Source of the DNA: Norana najaformis
Lineage: Eukaryota > Annelida > Clitellata > Crassiclitellata > Hormogastridae
Length of the DNA stretch: 64,000 nucleotides
Assembly: GCA_964023275.1 (NCBI GenBank)
Contig: OZ029916.1
Coordinates: 16,880,150 to 16,944,149 of the forward strand
Direction: 5' to 3'
The notes below the pieces were generated by a model that was not told the origin of the DNA, did not search any database, and saw only the letters and a program-made list of their open reading frames with translations. How positions within the stretch are numbered: position 1 is the first letter of the stretch; each line of letters opens with the position of its first letter. Of the stretch, positions 36,701-43,320 are shown piece by piece. Position numbers and translations under genes: made by a program.

Positions 36701-39066
36701 GATATGGCAGTGATCCATAGAGGTGCAAGTCAAAGATCATGGTGATGGCACTTTCTAAGCAGTTGAAACCATCAACATCTAGACTAAACTACTTCTAGAC
36801 TAATTACGTCTTTTGGACTGGCAATTAGCCATATCAGTAAAAGCAATACACTGATGTATTACTGTAATATGCAATGCAAAGTGCAAAACTTCGTTCAGTC
36901 AAACACTTATTGGCATGCTTCCACCTGGCATAGAATGTGTAAACACAATAGATAGGCTGAATCTCTCCGGGCACAAATGATGTACGTCCACATACTGTAT
37001 TTGTGCCGTGTGGATTCTTGAGAAGAGGATGCATAGCATATGTAACTTCTATAATCTTCTATAATAATAACCCATGAAAAATCCTTTAGCTGGACATATA
37101 ACAACTGCTTCATACCACTATCTATTAGAATAGCTATTATTAGAATAGCTATTAACATTGATTTTGGACAGAAGTTGGACATGGACATGTTTGTCCTCTT
37201 TGCAGTCAAAATATGATTAACTTTTGTGTCCAGTTACATAACTTGGCTTTTTTCCTATCTGTTACCAATAAACACATAGCTTTTATGGCAGTTGGTCTGC
37301 TGTTGTGGGTTAGTTTTTCACTTGAATTTCTGCAGGGCATGAGTACTCTTTTTGTGAAATGTCTTTTATGTCTTAACTGTATAATATATATGGATAGTCA
37401 TCAAAGTTTTAAAGTGGTCTTGCATTGAAAATGTTTATAACTGTTTGATCATTATCATCAGTCAAGGCAGTTTTTGCTAATTTTCAGGACAAAAGTCGAA
37501 ACCCACGTGGTCTTTTGCATCGGCTGAGTTTTGGTCATGTTCAAGCTTTCAGTACTGAGAAAGTTCGAAAGCAACATAAAGGTTCTCTAAGATTTTTGCT
37601 ATTCAGGATTGACTGTAAGGATTATAACTGAACATTTAATTTTAAAGAGCGTCAAGTGACTATGCATAAAGGTTATATACTGGTGTGCAGGTGTACAGCG
37701 AGAGAGAAACAGATAGAGGGATAGAGAAAGAGAGAAACAGATAGGGGGATAGAGAAAGAGAGACAAAGAGAGAAAGATACAGGGCATATGAAAAGAGTGA
37801 AAGATTGGAATTAAAACAGAGTAATCAGTCAGACAGACTTAGCAACAGGCACACTCTGTGACAGCTGCATCTTGGACTGTATTAAACATTACCAGACAAG
37901 ATACCGAGATATCTTGGCTGGAACAGACTGGGCACGTGGCATGCTATACATTCTAGACCTTTAAAGTGCCAAGCAGTTAGCCAGCAAGCAAGCCAGTGAG
38001 CTGAAAGTAAACTGTCACAGAGCAGTTCGGCATCTGTTAGCTAGGGTGCCAAGCACAGTGCAGCGTGATGGTCTAAACAACAGCATGCTTAGTCTGTAAT
38101 CGAAAGATTGTGGGTTCGATCCTGCTGAGCGGCCTCTGTGTAATCGCACTAAGCAAGATGTTTGTGCACACTTGTCTCTGTTGCCAAACAGTAGAATTTG
38201 GTACAGGCATAAGGCTGGAAGTAAACAGCAAGTTCTGCGATGCACTGGCCCCATGTTCATGACCTTGGGATTCATCCATTGCCAGCTCAATGGCTATACA
38301 GCAGGTAATGAACACCTCCCGTACATTCTGCTATGGGAAAAGGGAGCTTTACTTTACTTTACTCTCATGTCACAGATGAACTGCCCAACGTATTAGGAAC
38401 ACTTTATCCTCGAGTAGTGGGGAACATCGGACCAGCCAATTGACAAAGGATGCAGCTTATTTTAGGCAGGTGCGTTATTATTTAATAGCATGAAAGTTTG
38501 TGTTGCAGTGGAAAGTGATATTTTTGTCCTATATCTTTTGCCTAGAACAGATCTTTATGTTTTTGTTTATTTGATGGGCTCTAAGCCTACTACTGCTGGC
38601 CTAGTTAGCTACCTCGGTAAATTCGTACACCAAAGAGCATTTATGCTTGAGGATCCCTGGTTTGCGTCCCAATCATGGCTTATTTCAGACTTAAATCTCG
38701 GTCTAGTACGATCCGCGCATGGGGACCTTAAATGGCATGGCGCCCATTCAAACAGGCAGCAGTGGTGAAGGATCTTACCTGATAAATTCATTGCAAAATG
38801 ATCAAGGGTCAAGGCCATATGGTCGCTATATAAAACTTATACATTTACATTTACATTTTTTTTATTTGCATATGTTATCATTACTTTCAGATTCAGACCT
38901 GTTTCGCCGACCAAGTTGCCAAGCCAGTAAATTCTTTGAGTTGCAGACTCGAAGTAGAACAGGGGACCAGTCGTTGCCTCGATATGATGAAGAGAAAGTG
39001 ACGTTATTTGGTGAAAAGTTGGCTTCACTGACAAGATCAAAATTGAAGTTTTTTAAACCAAAGTGA
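2045..39066 (+). CDS. PLCE1: Phospholipase C epsilon (multi-exon gene, 5' end probably missing)
   Basis: PLC epsilon hydrolyses PI(4,5)P2 to IP3 and diacylglycerol at membranes. It is controlled by Ras-family GTPases through its C-terminal RA domains, and its CDC25 domain acts as a GEF, mainly for Rap1. Thirty-three exons with GT-AG (one AT-AC) boundaries chain in consistent phase to 6450 nt, 2149 codons plus TGA at 39064-39066; vertebrate proteins are about 2300 residues. Domains by approximate residue: FERM-like 1-157, RasGEF 158-432, PH-like 433-735, EF 736-997, X 998-1159, acidic linker 1160-1433, Y 1434-1671, C2 1672-1829, RA1 1830-1935, RA2 1936-2060, basic tail to 2149. The order RasGEF-PLC-RA-RA is unique to PLC epsilon, so family assignment is secure. 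No frameshift or in-frame stop was seen. The true start codon is not identified and upstream exons may lie before the window. Confidence 0.93.
2790..2860 (+). repeat. tRNA-like sequence (SINE head)
   Basis: TGATTGGTTAGAGCG resembles an A box, CTTGTAA an anticodon loop and GGTTCGAGCCTCC a B box. Stems do not close properly, so a SINE head is more likely than a tRNA gene. In the intron between PLCE1 exons 1 and 2. Confidence 0.45.
4747..8778 (+). CDS. PLCE1: PLCE1 exons 3-6: RasGEF (CDC25 homology) domain
   Basis: Exons 4747-4994, 6725-6870, 7838-8090 and 8600-8778. The first contains [19 protein letters not shown], typical of the start of a CDC25 core. The second reads [20 protein letters not shown] then [18 protein letters not shown], the counterpart of the NFN..xxIxxGL helix of Ras GEFs. 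The third holds [15 protein letters not shown], matching the conserved P-x-VPYLGxxLxDL strand and loop beside the catalytic hairpin. In PLC epsilon this domain promotes GTP loading of Rap1. Splice phases 0, 2, 0 and 2 agree across all joints. The exons are interrupted by a LINE remnant (intron 3-4) and a hAT MITE (intron 4-5). Confidence 0.88.
5690..6545 (+). mobile_element. Decayed non-LTR retrotransposon (CR1/L2-like)
   Basis: Broken frames show [14 protein letters not shown] (endonuclease-like) and [16 protein letters not shown]. They also show [17 protein letters not shown] (the HWLPVxxRIxFKI motif) and [20 protein letters not shown], all of which belong to the ORF2 of jockey/CR1-group LINEs. 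The 3' end is a degenerate (TACA)n tail. In the intron between PLCE1 exons 3 and 4; not functional. Confidence 0.7.
6962..7225. mobile_element. hAT-type MITE (264 bp)
   Basis: Terminal inverted repeats CAAYGTTCCCTCTAAG (left CAAC..., right complement CAAT...) start with CA as hAT termini do. Flanking 8-mers AGCCTAAC (6954-6961) and AGACTAAC (7226-7233) match 7 of 8, the expected target duplication. No transposase inside. Confidence 0.8.
8840..9260 (+). mobile_element. LINE ORF2 3' fragment
   Basis: PSIWNS (in one frame) and [13 protein letters not shown] (in another) match the xxLWNxLP...FxSxLKTxLF end of LINE ORF2. Heavily decayed, in the intron before PLCE1 exon 7. Confidence 0.45.
9620..11120 (+). 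CDS. PLCE1: PLCE1 exons 7-8: PH-like region
   Basis: Exon 7 (9620-10373, 754 nt) is the largest exon of the gene and exon 8 (10968-11120) is 51 codons. The middle translates to [19 protein letters not shown], then [13 protein letters not shown], and ends with [20 protein letters not shown]. That last piece is the C-terminal helix of a PLC-type PH domain, followed by a basic stretch ([23 protein letters not shown]) that leads into EF-hands in PLC proteins. A Ser/Gly/Thr-rich segment with basic [12 protein letters not shown] follows in exon 8. Donors GTTAGA and GTTTTG are weak but phases fit. Confidence 0.85.
11677..13444 (+). CDS. PLCE1: PLCE1 exons 9-11: EF-hand region
   Basis: Exons 11677-12124, 12857-13071 and 13322-13444. 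Exon 9 begins with a Ser/Arg-rich linker and then [20 protein letters not shown], an EF-hand helix. Exon 10 gives [20 protein letters not shown]. Exon 11 gives the helix [20 protein letters not shown] that precedes the X box in every PLC. The Ca-ligand loops are degenerate, as usual in PLCs, where EF-hands are structural. The donor of exon 11 (GTTCGT at 13445) is non-ideal, but the joint gives a good X-box start. Intron 9-10 carries a minus-strand tRNA-derived SINE. Confidence 0.84.
12510..12720 (-). mobile_element. tRNA-derived SINE, family D, copy 1
   Basis: Reverse complement gives GGATTCGAGCCTGCTAAG (B box), TTTGCACACACTTGTTTC and GTGATGCACTGGGCCCATGT, colinear with the copy at 38045. In the intron between PLCE1 exons 9 and 10. 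Confidence 0.65.
14164..16396 (+). CDS. PLCE1: PLCE1 exons 12-15: PI-PLC X box (catalytic)
   Basis: Exons 14164-14268, 14995-15102, 15753-15869 and 16241-16396, all phase 0. Motifs: [20 protein letters not shown] (first catalytic His and Ca-binding Asn), [20 protein letters not shown] (Ca ligands Glu and Asp, then the second catalytic His in YHGYT), and [20 protein letters not shown] (Ca ligand Glu). These correspond to PLC delta1 His311, Asn312, Glu341, Asp343, His356 and Glu390, all present, so an active enzyme is predicted. The box ends with [12 protein letters not shown]. Confidence 0.95.
17118..22472 (+). CDS. PLCE1: PLCE1 exons 16-19: acidic and Ser-rich X-Y linker
   Basis: Exons 17118-17214, 17576-17702, 20006-20267 and 22135-22472. 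Exon 16 ends in a run of about 13 Asp/Glu residues ([17 protein letters not shown]), the kind of acidic X-Y linker that autoinhibits many PLCs by covering the active site. Exons 17-19 encode roughly 240 low-complexity Ser/Lys/Gln residues with little recognisable structure, for example [20 protein letters not shown]. Phases 1, 2, 0 and 2 match neighbours. Exon 18 is supported by phase and coding character rather than by homology. The GAT/GAA-rich DNA of exon 16 resembles the (GAT)n tracts in nearby introns. Confidence 0.75.
17703..20005 (+). other. PLCE1: Long PLCE1 intron without recognised content
   Basis: Phases of the flanking exons agree (2 and 2). AT-rich sequence; short ORFs inside lack coding character. 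I see no transposon termini or exon here. Confidence 0.5.
20732..21734. mobile_element. PIF/Harbinger DNA transposon remnant (1003 bp)
   Basis: Inverted termini GGGCCGTATGCA... at both ends, flanked by CAG (20729-20731 and 21735-21737), the CWG type of 3-bp duplication used by Harbinger. Inside (about 20910-21095) are the first codons of a Harbinger nuclease: [18 protein letters not shown], then after a frameshift [20 protein letters not shown]. The ATG is mutated to ACG and the catalytic part is lost, so it is non-autonomous. Lies in the intron between PLCE1 exons 18 and 19. Confidence 0.82.
21738..22016 (+). mobile_element. LINE reverse transcriptase C-terminal fragment with (GAT)n tail
   Basis: An open frame reads [20 protein letters not shown], then [18 protein letters not shown] and [12 protein letters not shown], the GHVxRM...RGRPxxxWxDDI...W motif at the end of many non-LTR ORF2 proteins. 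It stops at TGA, followed by a (GAT)n tail. The Harbinger element sits directly at its 5' side. The frame is intact here although 5' truncated. Confidence 0.75.
23488..26807 (+). CDS. PLCE1: PLCE1 exons 20-24: PI-PLC Y box
   Basis: Exons 23488-23660, 24211-24309, 25158-25308, 25872-25996 and 26644-26807. The box starts with [34 protein letters not shown] follows, then [20 protein letters not shown] and [18 protein letters not shown], the signature of the Y half of the TIM barrel with substrate-binding Ser and Arg. It ends with [15 protein letters not shown]. The joint between exons 22 and 23 has no usable GT-AG pair in frame, but an AT-AC pair joins GVV to HTEKHL through an Asn codon (see finding). 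Confidence 0.92.
24745..24915 (+). mobile_element. 5S rRNA-derived SINE, copy 1
   Basis: GTGAAGTTAAGCAAAGTTGA matches the box A region of 5S rRNA, followed by GGATAACC...CCATGAAATGCC, the decayed box C side. In the intron between PLCE1 exons 21 and 22. Confidence 0.6.
27305..27460 (-). mobile_element. 5S rRNA-derived SINE, copy 2
   Basis: Reverse complement reads CCTTGGATGGGTGACTATAC, then CATGCCACCTGGCACCCACT and GGGCAGTAAATGAGTAC, colinear with copy 3 over about 130 bp. In the intron before PLCE1 exon 25. Confidence 0.65.
27582..29019 (+). CDS. PLCE1: PLCE1 exons 25-27: C2 domain and following linker
   Basis: Exons 27582-27740, 28064-28166 and 28808-29019. The C2 fold is seen as [63 protein letters not shown] and [20 protein letters not shown]. 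This matches the PLC-type C2 beta sandwich that packs on the TIM barrel. It is followed by a charged linker ([20 protein letters not shown]) before RA1. Confidence 0.9.
29123..29182. repeat. Perfect 23-bp inverted repeat (hairpin)
   Basis: Arms 29123-29145 and 29160-29182 are exact reverse complements (core CTAGTTCTTTTGACTTCATG). The 14-base spacer contains a further GGCT/AGCC pairing. In the PLCE1 intron before exon 28. Confidence 0.9.
29340..29480 (-). repeat. LINE/SINE 3' end with (TTAC)n tail, copy 1
   Basis: Reverse complement has AGCCAATGGACACATGGCAT, GTTAACAAATGTATTACTTAC. Matches plus-strand copies at 34618-34675 and 53778-53820. The adjacent 29480-29640 is probably part of the same element. 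Confidence 0.6.
29679..29945 (-). repeat. LINE 3'-end repeat, family A, copy 2
   Basis: Reverse complement matches family A: the tail (ATTTCTACAGCACCCAAGG) is at the left and the LKT coding end (AATGTTTTCAGTTTTGAGTG) is at the right. It lies in the PLCE1 intron before exon 28. Confidence 0.7.
30482..34213 (+). CDS. PLCE1: PLCE1 exons 28-31: two Ras-association domains
   Basis: Exons 30482-30610, 31727-31915, 33314-33460 and 33986-34213, all phase 0. RA1 runs from [20 protein letters not shown] through [12 protein letters not shown] to [15 protein letters not shown]2 runs from [20 protein letters not shown] and [13 protein letters not shown] through [19 protein letters not shown] to [10 protein letters not shown]. 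The ubiquitin-like pattern ending in W-x-G-x-G-x-F-x-L is typical of RA folds. In vertebrates RA2 binds GTP-Ras, and the lysine pair it uses should be checked by alignment. Each domain is split by an intron at the same place (after VIQQ / VIVQ), consistent with an old duplication. Confidence 0.88.
30611..31726 (+). other. PLCE1: Intron between PLCE1 exons 28 and 29
   Basis: Mostly featureless. 31180-31320 shares GTCCAGTTGTTG-type sequence with 1780-1860 and may be an old SINE. 31380-31680 is rich in TTGATTGATT-like words without a clear period. Confidence 0.35.
32690..32745 (+). repeat. Retroposon 3' tail with (TTAC)n
   Basis: TTTGCCCTAATAAAGATTAC followed by repeated TTAC. Looks like the 3' end of another retroposon family in the intron before PLCE1 exon 30. 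Confidence 0.45.
33022..33155 (+). repeat. Two-copy tandem repeat, 67-bp unit
   Basis: 33022-33088 and 33089-33155 are about 80 percent identical, sharing TTGTGTTATTATGCAAATTA and CTYAGGTGTGTAA. In the intron before PLCE1 exon 30. Confidence 0.85.
34618..34680 (+). repeat. 3' end with (TTAC)n tail, copy 2
   Basis: AGCCAATGGACACGTGGCAT then GTTAGCAAATGTCTTACTTAC and further TTAC units, same family as at 29340 and 53778. Confidence 0.6.
34700..34905 (+). repeat. L2/CR1-like LINE 3' end, family B, copy 1
   Basis: Shares TAGGCTGCCTCTCTGT, TTCTGGATGTT and GGTTGATGCCTTGTGCATTA with the LINE end at 45480-45600. In the PLCE1 intron before exon 32. The TC-rich stretch 35440-36070 downstream has related pieces and internal duplications. 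Confidence 0.6.
35198..35251 (+). CDS. PLCE1: Possible extra PLCE1 mini-exon between RA2 and tail
   Basis: After an acceptor TTCTTGTAG at 35197 the frame reads [18 protein letters not shown] and reaches a GTGCAA donor in phase 0, so it could be included without breaking the frame. The open frame continues further (to about 35326) with Ser/Pro/Ala-rich coding-like sequence. No homology supports it and the donor is weak. It could be a tissue-specific exon or chance. Confidence 0.28.
37488..39066 (+). CDS. PLCE1: PLCE1 exons 32-33: C-terminal tail and stop
   Basis: Exon 32 (37488-37581) encodes [20 protein letters not shown] and more, ending in phase 1. Exon 33 starts at 38891 after TTACTTTCAG and encodes [20 protein letters not shown] through [16 protein letters not shown], then TGA. 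The tail is basic and Ser-rich. A tRNA-derived SINE ends about 30 bases before the acceptor of exon 33. Confidence 0.8.
37690..37780. repeat. Purine-rich minisatellite
   Basis: Units of about 34 bp with GAGAGAAACAGATAGRGGGA and TAGAGAAAGAGAG. Strong purine/pyrimidine strand bias. In the intron before the last PLCE1 exon. Confidence 0.8.
38045..38370 (+). mobile_element. tRNA-derived SINE, family D, copy 2
   Basis: Head GTCTGTAATCGAAAGATTGT with B box GGGTTCGATCCTGC. Body GCACACTTGTCTCTGTTGCC and GCGATGCACTGGCCCCATG, and a TTTACTTTACTTTACT tail. In the intron before the last PLCE1 exon, about 215 bp from SINE C. Confidence 0.7.
38586..38862 (+). mobile_element. tRNA-derived SINE, family C, copy 1
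   Basis: Head has an A box (GTTAGCTACCTCGGTAAATT) and a B box (GGTTTGCGTCCC). The body GGGGACCTTAAATGGCATGG, CGCCCATTCAAACAGGCAGC is shared with the copy near 58320. Tail is CTATATAAAACTTATACATT. Ends just upstream of the last PLCE1 exon. Confidence 0.78.
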
Positions 39067-40560
39067 TATCTTTTCAGAACCTCAGATGTCTTGAATATTG
39101 CCTGATTTTGTGGTTCACCAAATCTAGTGGGTTTCACAGGCTGAACACTTGAATTGACTGGTATTCCAACTAGAAACAAATGTGAATGAATCACTTTTCT
39201 TGAAATGCCACTGACTCAAAAGCCAGTGATGGTATATACAGTTGTACTGGTCAAGGTCCAGATTTCTACATCATATCAACAGGATTGGAAGCCCTGTTGG
39301 AAGTCATGAAGCAGTAATTCCATAAGACCTCTAAACAGCCTTTTCAGGTTGTCATTGAAACACTGTCACGTAGTTTCATCTTACTCTAGTTTTTTAGGAA
39401 GATTTTGTTAGTTCACGACCATTTCCAATCGTGATGCATGATGTGATACATCTATTTCACTTATGTCTTGGTTTATTGGAATTTAAATAATGTCATTCAA
39501 CAAAGCTGTATAGTATACACGTATGAGTGTAGTTAATAGCATCACTGGAAGTTTGGAGTTTGCCAACCCCAGTGATAGATTAAAAATTAGTGTGAATTAT
39601 TTCTCTATGCAGTTGCTTTAATTTTTTCGTCCTGTTTACAAAAAATTGTTTGGTAGATATCTGAAAATTAGGGCTTGTGTGGATATATTCTATGACCATG
39701 ATCTTATTCACTTGGTGTCACTTTTGTATTTGCACACAACTCAATCTGCTATGGACTGTGTCATTCGTCCCATCGAGTTTTGCGATAAACTTGTATGTCT
39801 TTCTGTCAGTCTACCAGTCCATTCCAAATCACTGTAGGAAACTCATTTGTACTATTCTCATCAGTAGTAAACTGGTTACAGTTTAAGCAAAAGTTGACCT
39901 GCATATATAGCACATTTTCCAACCTATTTCCCCTGGGGAAAGTTTGGCACTATGTATTCTAGAGGGCGTGATGGAGGATCCATGCAAGGGTGCAAAAGAC
40001 TTACTTTTTTAAATGAAAAAATTGCAGTTCAAAGTTTTTTTAGGTTTTAAAGTTTTATTGTATCCACTAGACATCATCGAACTAATTTGGTGGTGCATAG
40101 AAAGAATATTTAACCTGGAGTTCGGTTCCAATGTGCAGCATGGTTTGCTGAAACATTGCAGATGCAGCAGTGTTAATTAATTGCAATTTGTTTTTTAACC
40201 AAAAAATATAAAACATCAGTTGTTTCATTTCTGCCAAAGACAAAAAACCTGGAAACCTAATTTGGGACTTATGCAGAGTTTTAGGGTTTTTAGAAACCTA
40301 AAAAGCCTACTTCTTGCACCCTTGGATGAATGGGATAGCCTTCCCAAATCTAGCAAACCTGTTGATGCCTTTAATGGTGTACCAGGCCGGGGGGGATCCT
40401 GTGGTCCGGCCCCTCTGAGGCCAAGACTATCAACCTTGGGATGTGTTAAGACCAATCAGCCTTGGGATGTGTTAATTTGATGAGCTTTTTAGATGTACCT
40501 TTCACTGATTGGTGACTCGACTGCTTCGTCAATGGATACGAGCATCATACAATAAAGAGT
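39067..40560 (+). other. PLCE1: Probable PLCE1 3' UTR and downstream sequence
   Basis: No coding signal follows the stop. Candidate polyadenylation hexamers are ATTAAA at about 39579 and AATAAA at 40551-40556; which is used cannot be told. The ORF at about 40220-40480 lacks coding character and I do not call it. A local duplication of about 22 bp (CCTTGGGATGTGTTAA core) sits near 40434-40476. Confidence 0.4.
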
Positions 40561-41499
40561 ATTTTCCAGGCCGATTTCATTTATTTGATTTGACTTAGCC
40601 TGTTTTATTTTGGCAAATTATGTTGGCTTCCGGGGCTCCACCCAGGACCCGCTGGGGGAGCTTATAAAGAGTCCCAGACCTCCAAGTCATTAGGGGCTTC
40701 CCGTCTTCAGCACAAGCCATCCTAGACCCCTCAGTTTTTATCCAGGTACCGGACTCTGCTTTAAAAAGTCACGTACTCCACCAGGTGCCACATGGCACTG
40801 GCAGATCTAAGAAGTTCAGGGGGCAAATTTCATTATGATGGAGGTCTTTGATGGTGGAACATTTTTGACAACTTTTTAGTTGCTGAAAAAACTGAAGACC
40901 TTGTTTCCTTGTTTATTCACTTTAAAATGATACCATAGCCATTTTTAATTTAGAATTTCTGTTGGAATTCGGTTGAGAGAAACTCAGTGGCATACCCGAA
41001 ACCAAATGGGGACATGAACATGGCGGGATTATCCCCGCCTGGATCTGCCCTTAGCTGGTGACACGAGCTAATTAGGGTTTAAATTTATGATCAAGGGCGA
41101 CTCTGGGGTCAAGCTGAGCAGGTCACAAAGAAGGAAACTGATGACTAGAAAGAGGCCATAAGAAATTTTGGAGTTTCAAAACATTTCTTCTAAATGTCTG
41201 GCTGACAAATAAGGGTTGTCTAGAAATTTGAAACGAATGTTGTGGAGAATTCATTGAATTGATTGGTAATCAATCTTTGCTATTTAATCTGTTGCCTTAA
41301 ACGTTCATACCCTTCACTCAATCTGTTACACCTTCTATTCAAACCTGAAGCCCCACCTATAGCTCTTCAAGAAATTTTACTCTGAGCCATTCAGTCCACC
41401 ACCATCCCACTTGTTTCAGTACAACCCTAAACACAACCCATTGCGTCAGTAATAGCTACAGGCGGTGGAACCATGAATGGGGTCCGGAGGTCACATGCC

Positions 41500-41865
41500 C
41501 CCCTTCTTCTGAGCACACGGGGTCCTGTTACAGCATGGGACCCCCGCATTTATCTGACCCATCTTATGAACTCGCCATCACTTCAGCCCTTGCAATCTCT
41601 GTGCAGATCTTCCGCTCAAAGCTGAAAACACTCCTCTTCTGCAGATCCTATCCTGATTCCTCTTCTTCCCCTTATCTATCCTGCAGATCCAGTTCCAAAC
41701 ACTAGCCACCATAGCTGCCTGCCTGCCTGCCTCTTTGGAATTTGACCTGGAACCGAACCCATCTTGCCTTTCGATTTTGTTTTGACTGAGCGCCTGTGAA
41801 TAAGCTGGTTCCCGCATCTTATCTTTCATTGGGCGCTGGAGAATTCTCGAGATTATGAATACGAT
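41500..41865 (+). repeat. LINE 3'-end repeat, family A, copy 3
   Basis: The most coding-like copy: the frame reads VQIFRSKLKTLLFCRSYPD, the C-terminal end of a CR1/L2-type ORF2. The common tail follows and ends near GCGCTGGAGAATTCTCGAG. Confidence 0.75.
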
Positions 41866-41999
41866 TTTGTGCTGTCACCAGCTTGGTCAAGCCAGAACAT
41901 AAATGTGTTATAGTATATATTTGTAATCCAGTTTACAATGTGAAATAGAATCGACCTTCACAGTTACAGTAAGGCATACTATGGAATAAGTAGAAGAAG

Positions 42000-42262
42000 A
42001 AGAAATCCCTTAAGCTAACCAGGAGAGGCAGCCTTGGGTATGAAGCATTAGTGATTTCATTTTCTTAGACTCGGCATACGAGAGCCGGTGGCCAATTCTT
42101 TCCCTCGACGTCTGATCTTCCCACTGACAATGTACTCATTATAGTTGCAATTGGAGCCGAAATTTCGAAACAAATTTCTGCCCTAGCGGGGATTTTAACC
42201 CCCCCCCCCTCTCGCTTGACAAGCAAGCGCGCTAACTGCTAAACAATCGCTCGACTCCACTA
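42000..42262 (-). repeat. tRNA-Asp-like SINE (minus strand)
   Basis: On the minus strand the anticodon arm CTTGC-TTGTCAA-GCGAG closes with five pairs around a GTC (Asp) anticodon, and a GGGGTTAAAATCCCC T arm follows. The body contains GTCTGATCTTCCCACTGACA on the plus strand, also found at 62267-62290. A (C)10 run in the T arm marks decay. Confidence 0.55.
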
Positions 42263-42434
42263 TGGAATGAACGGAATTTGAAATCAAAAGAATGTGACGC
42301 ATTAACTCAAGATATGCGGCGTCTAATCAAGTGATTTAGTAATAGCAACCCAAAAACTACAGTAACACACATACATGCGTACGTACGTACGTATATATGC
42401 ATACATACATAAGTAGATACATAGGCCTACATAT

Positions 42435-42592
42435 AAGTACATACATACTTTAAAATTATTTGAAAATACTTGGTTACTTTCACTTAAAATCGAATCGCTA
42501 ACGGATACTTTTACTTAAGTACTCAAAATTAGGTTTACTTTTACATTTACATAAGTATTTTGGCCCAGTACTTTGAACAACACTAGGCCCCG

Positions 42593-42596
<4 letters not shown>
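42435..42596 (-). mobile_element. hAT-like transposon end
   Basis: Reverse complement reads GTACTGGGCCAAAATACTTA, TGAGTACTTAAGTAAAAGTA and TTTTAAGTGAAAGTAACC, typical AAGTACTTTTACTT-rich hAT subterminal sequence, and it aligns with 50462-50580. It abuts the (GAT)n tract. Confidence 0.55.

Positions 42597-42677
<81 letters not shown>
42597..42677. repeat. (GAT)n microsatellite, about 81 bp
   Basis: Nearly pure ATG/GAT trinucleotide repeat at the edge of the hAT-like fragment. The poly-Ile ORF it makes on the minus strand is an artefact. Shorter tracts occur at 13924-13962, 15677-15708 and 22001-22011. Confidence 0.95.
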
Positions 42678-43320
42678 CTGTCCAGGCATCCGACAACTTC
42701 ATCACGATTTTAGCGTTTAGAGGGCCAGTATTTATGGCACGAGTAATCACTAGGTGGCGCCGTGTATCTCTCGACTAGGAAGTTAGGAATAGGATCTGAG
42801 AAATTAACGTCGGAGAAATAATGGAAGAGTTATCGTTGCATAAAGTCTAAATTTCGGGATTGTGTGTTCGTTTAATGTTTCGGAAAGTTACCTCCTGGGC
42901 TGGGCTTTGATTCTGTTTCTAGTGAATAGTTTGCCCGGTTCGTCGATAGTTCAGGAAGTATTGTTGGATTCTAGGCCTTGGTGAGCCCACATTTTTTGCC
43001 TACCACTAAACGGCGAATGCGATGTAGGCCCAGTGTGAAAGTGTAATGTATTTTTAGGCTTCAGATTGTGTAAAACAGTGTAATGTAGTGTAACGCATTA
43101 CAAGTTTTGGTAATTTTCGATCGTATTCGTAGACTAGAAATTTTCTAAGTCGCTACTTAAAAGTAAGCTTAGTGTACCGGCTTATTAAGAAAGTAATGTG
43201 AGCCCAGTGTAAGTAATAATGATGCATTATGATATATTTTAATGACTATGGCGTAAACCAGTCCCAGTTATTCAGGGCCCAGCTCTTCATAACGATATCA
43301 TGTACTCCATAGATAAGGTA

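Noticed and set aside
38015-38315. Two overlapping minus-strand ORFs
   Set aside because: They lie wholly within the SINE D copy and are antisense readings of it.
42498-42689. Poly-isoleucine ORF on the minus strand
   Set aside because: It is only the (GAT)n microsatellite read in one frame.
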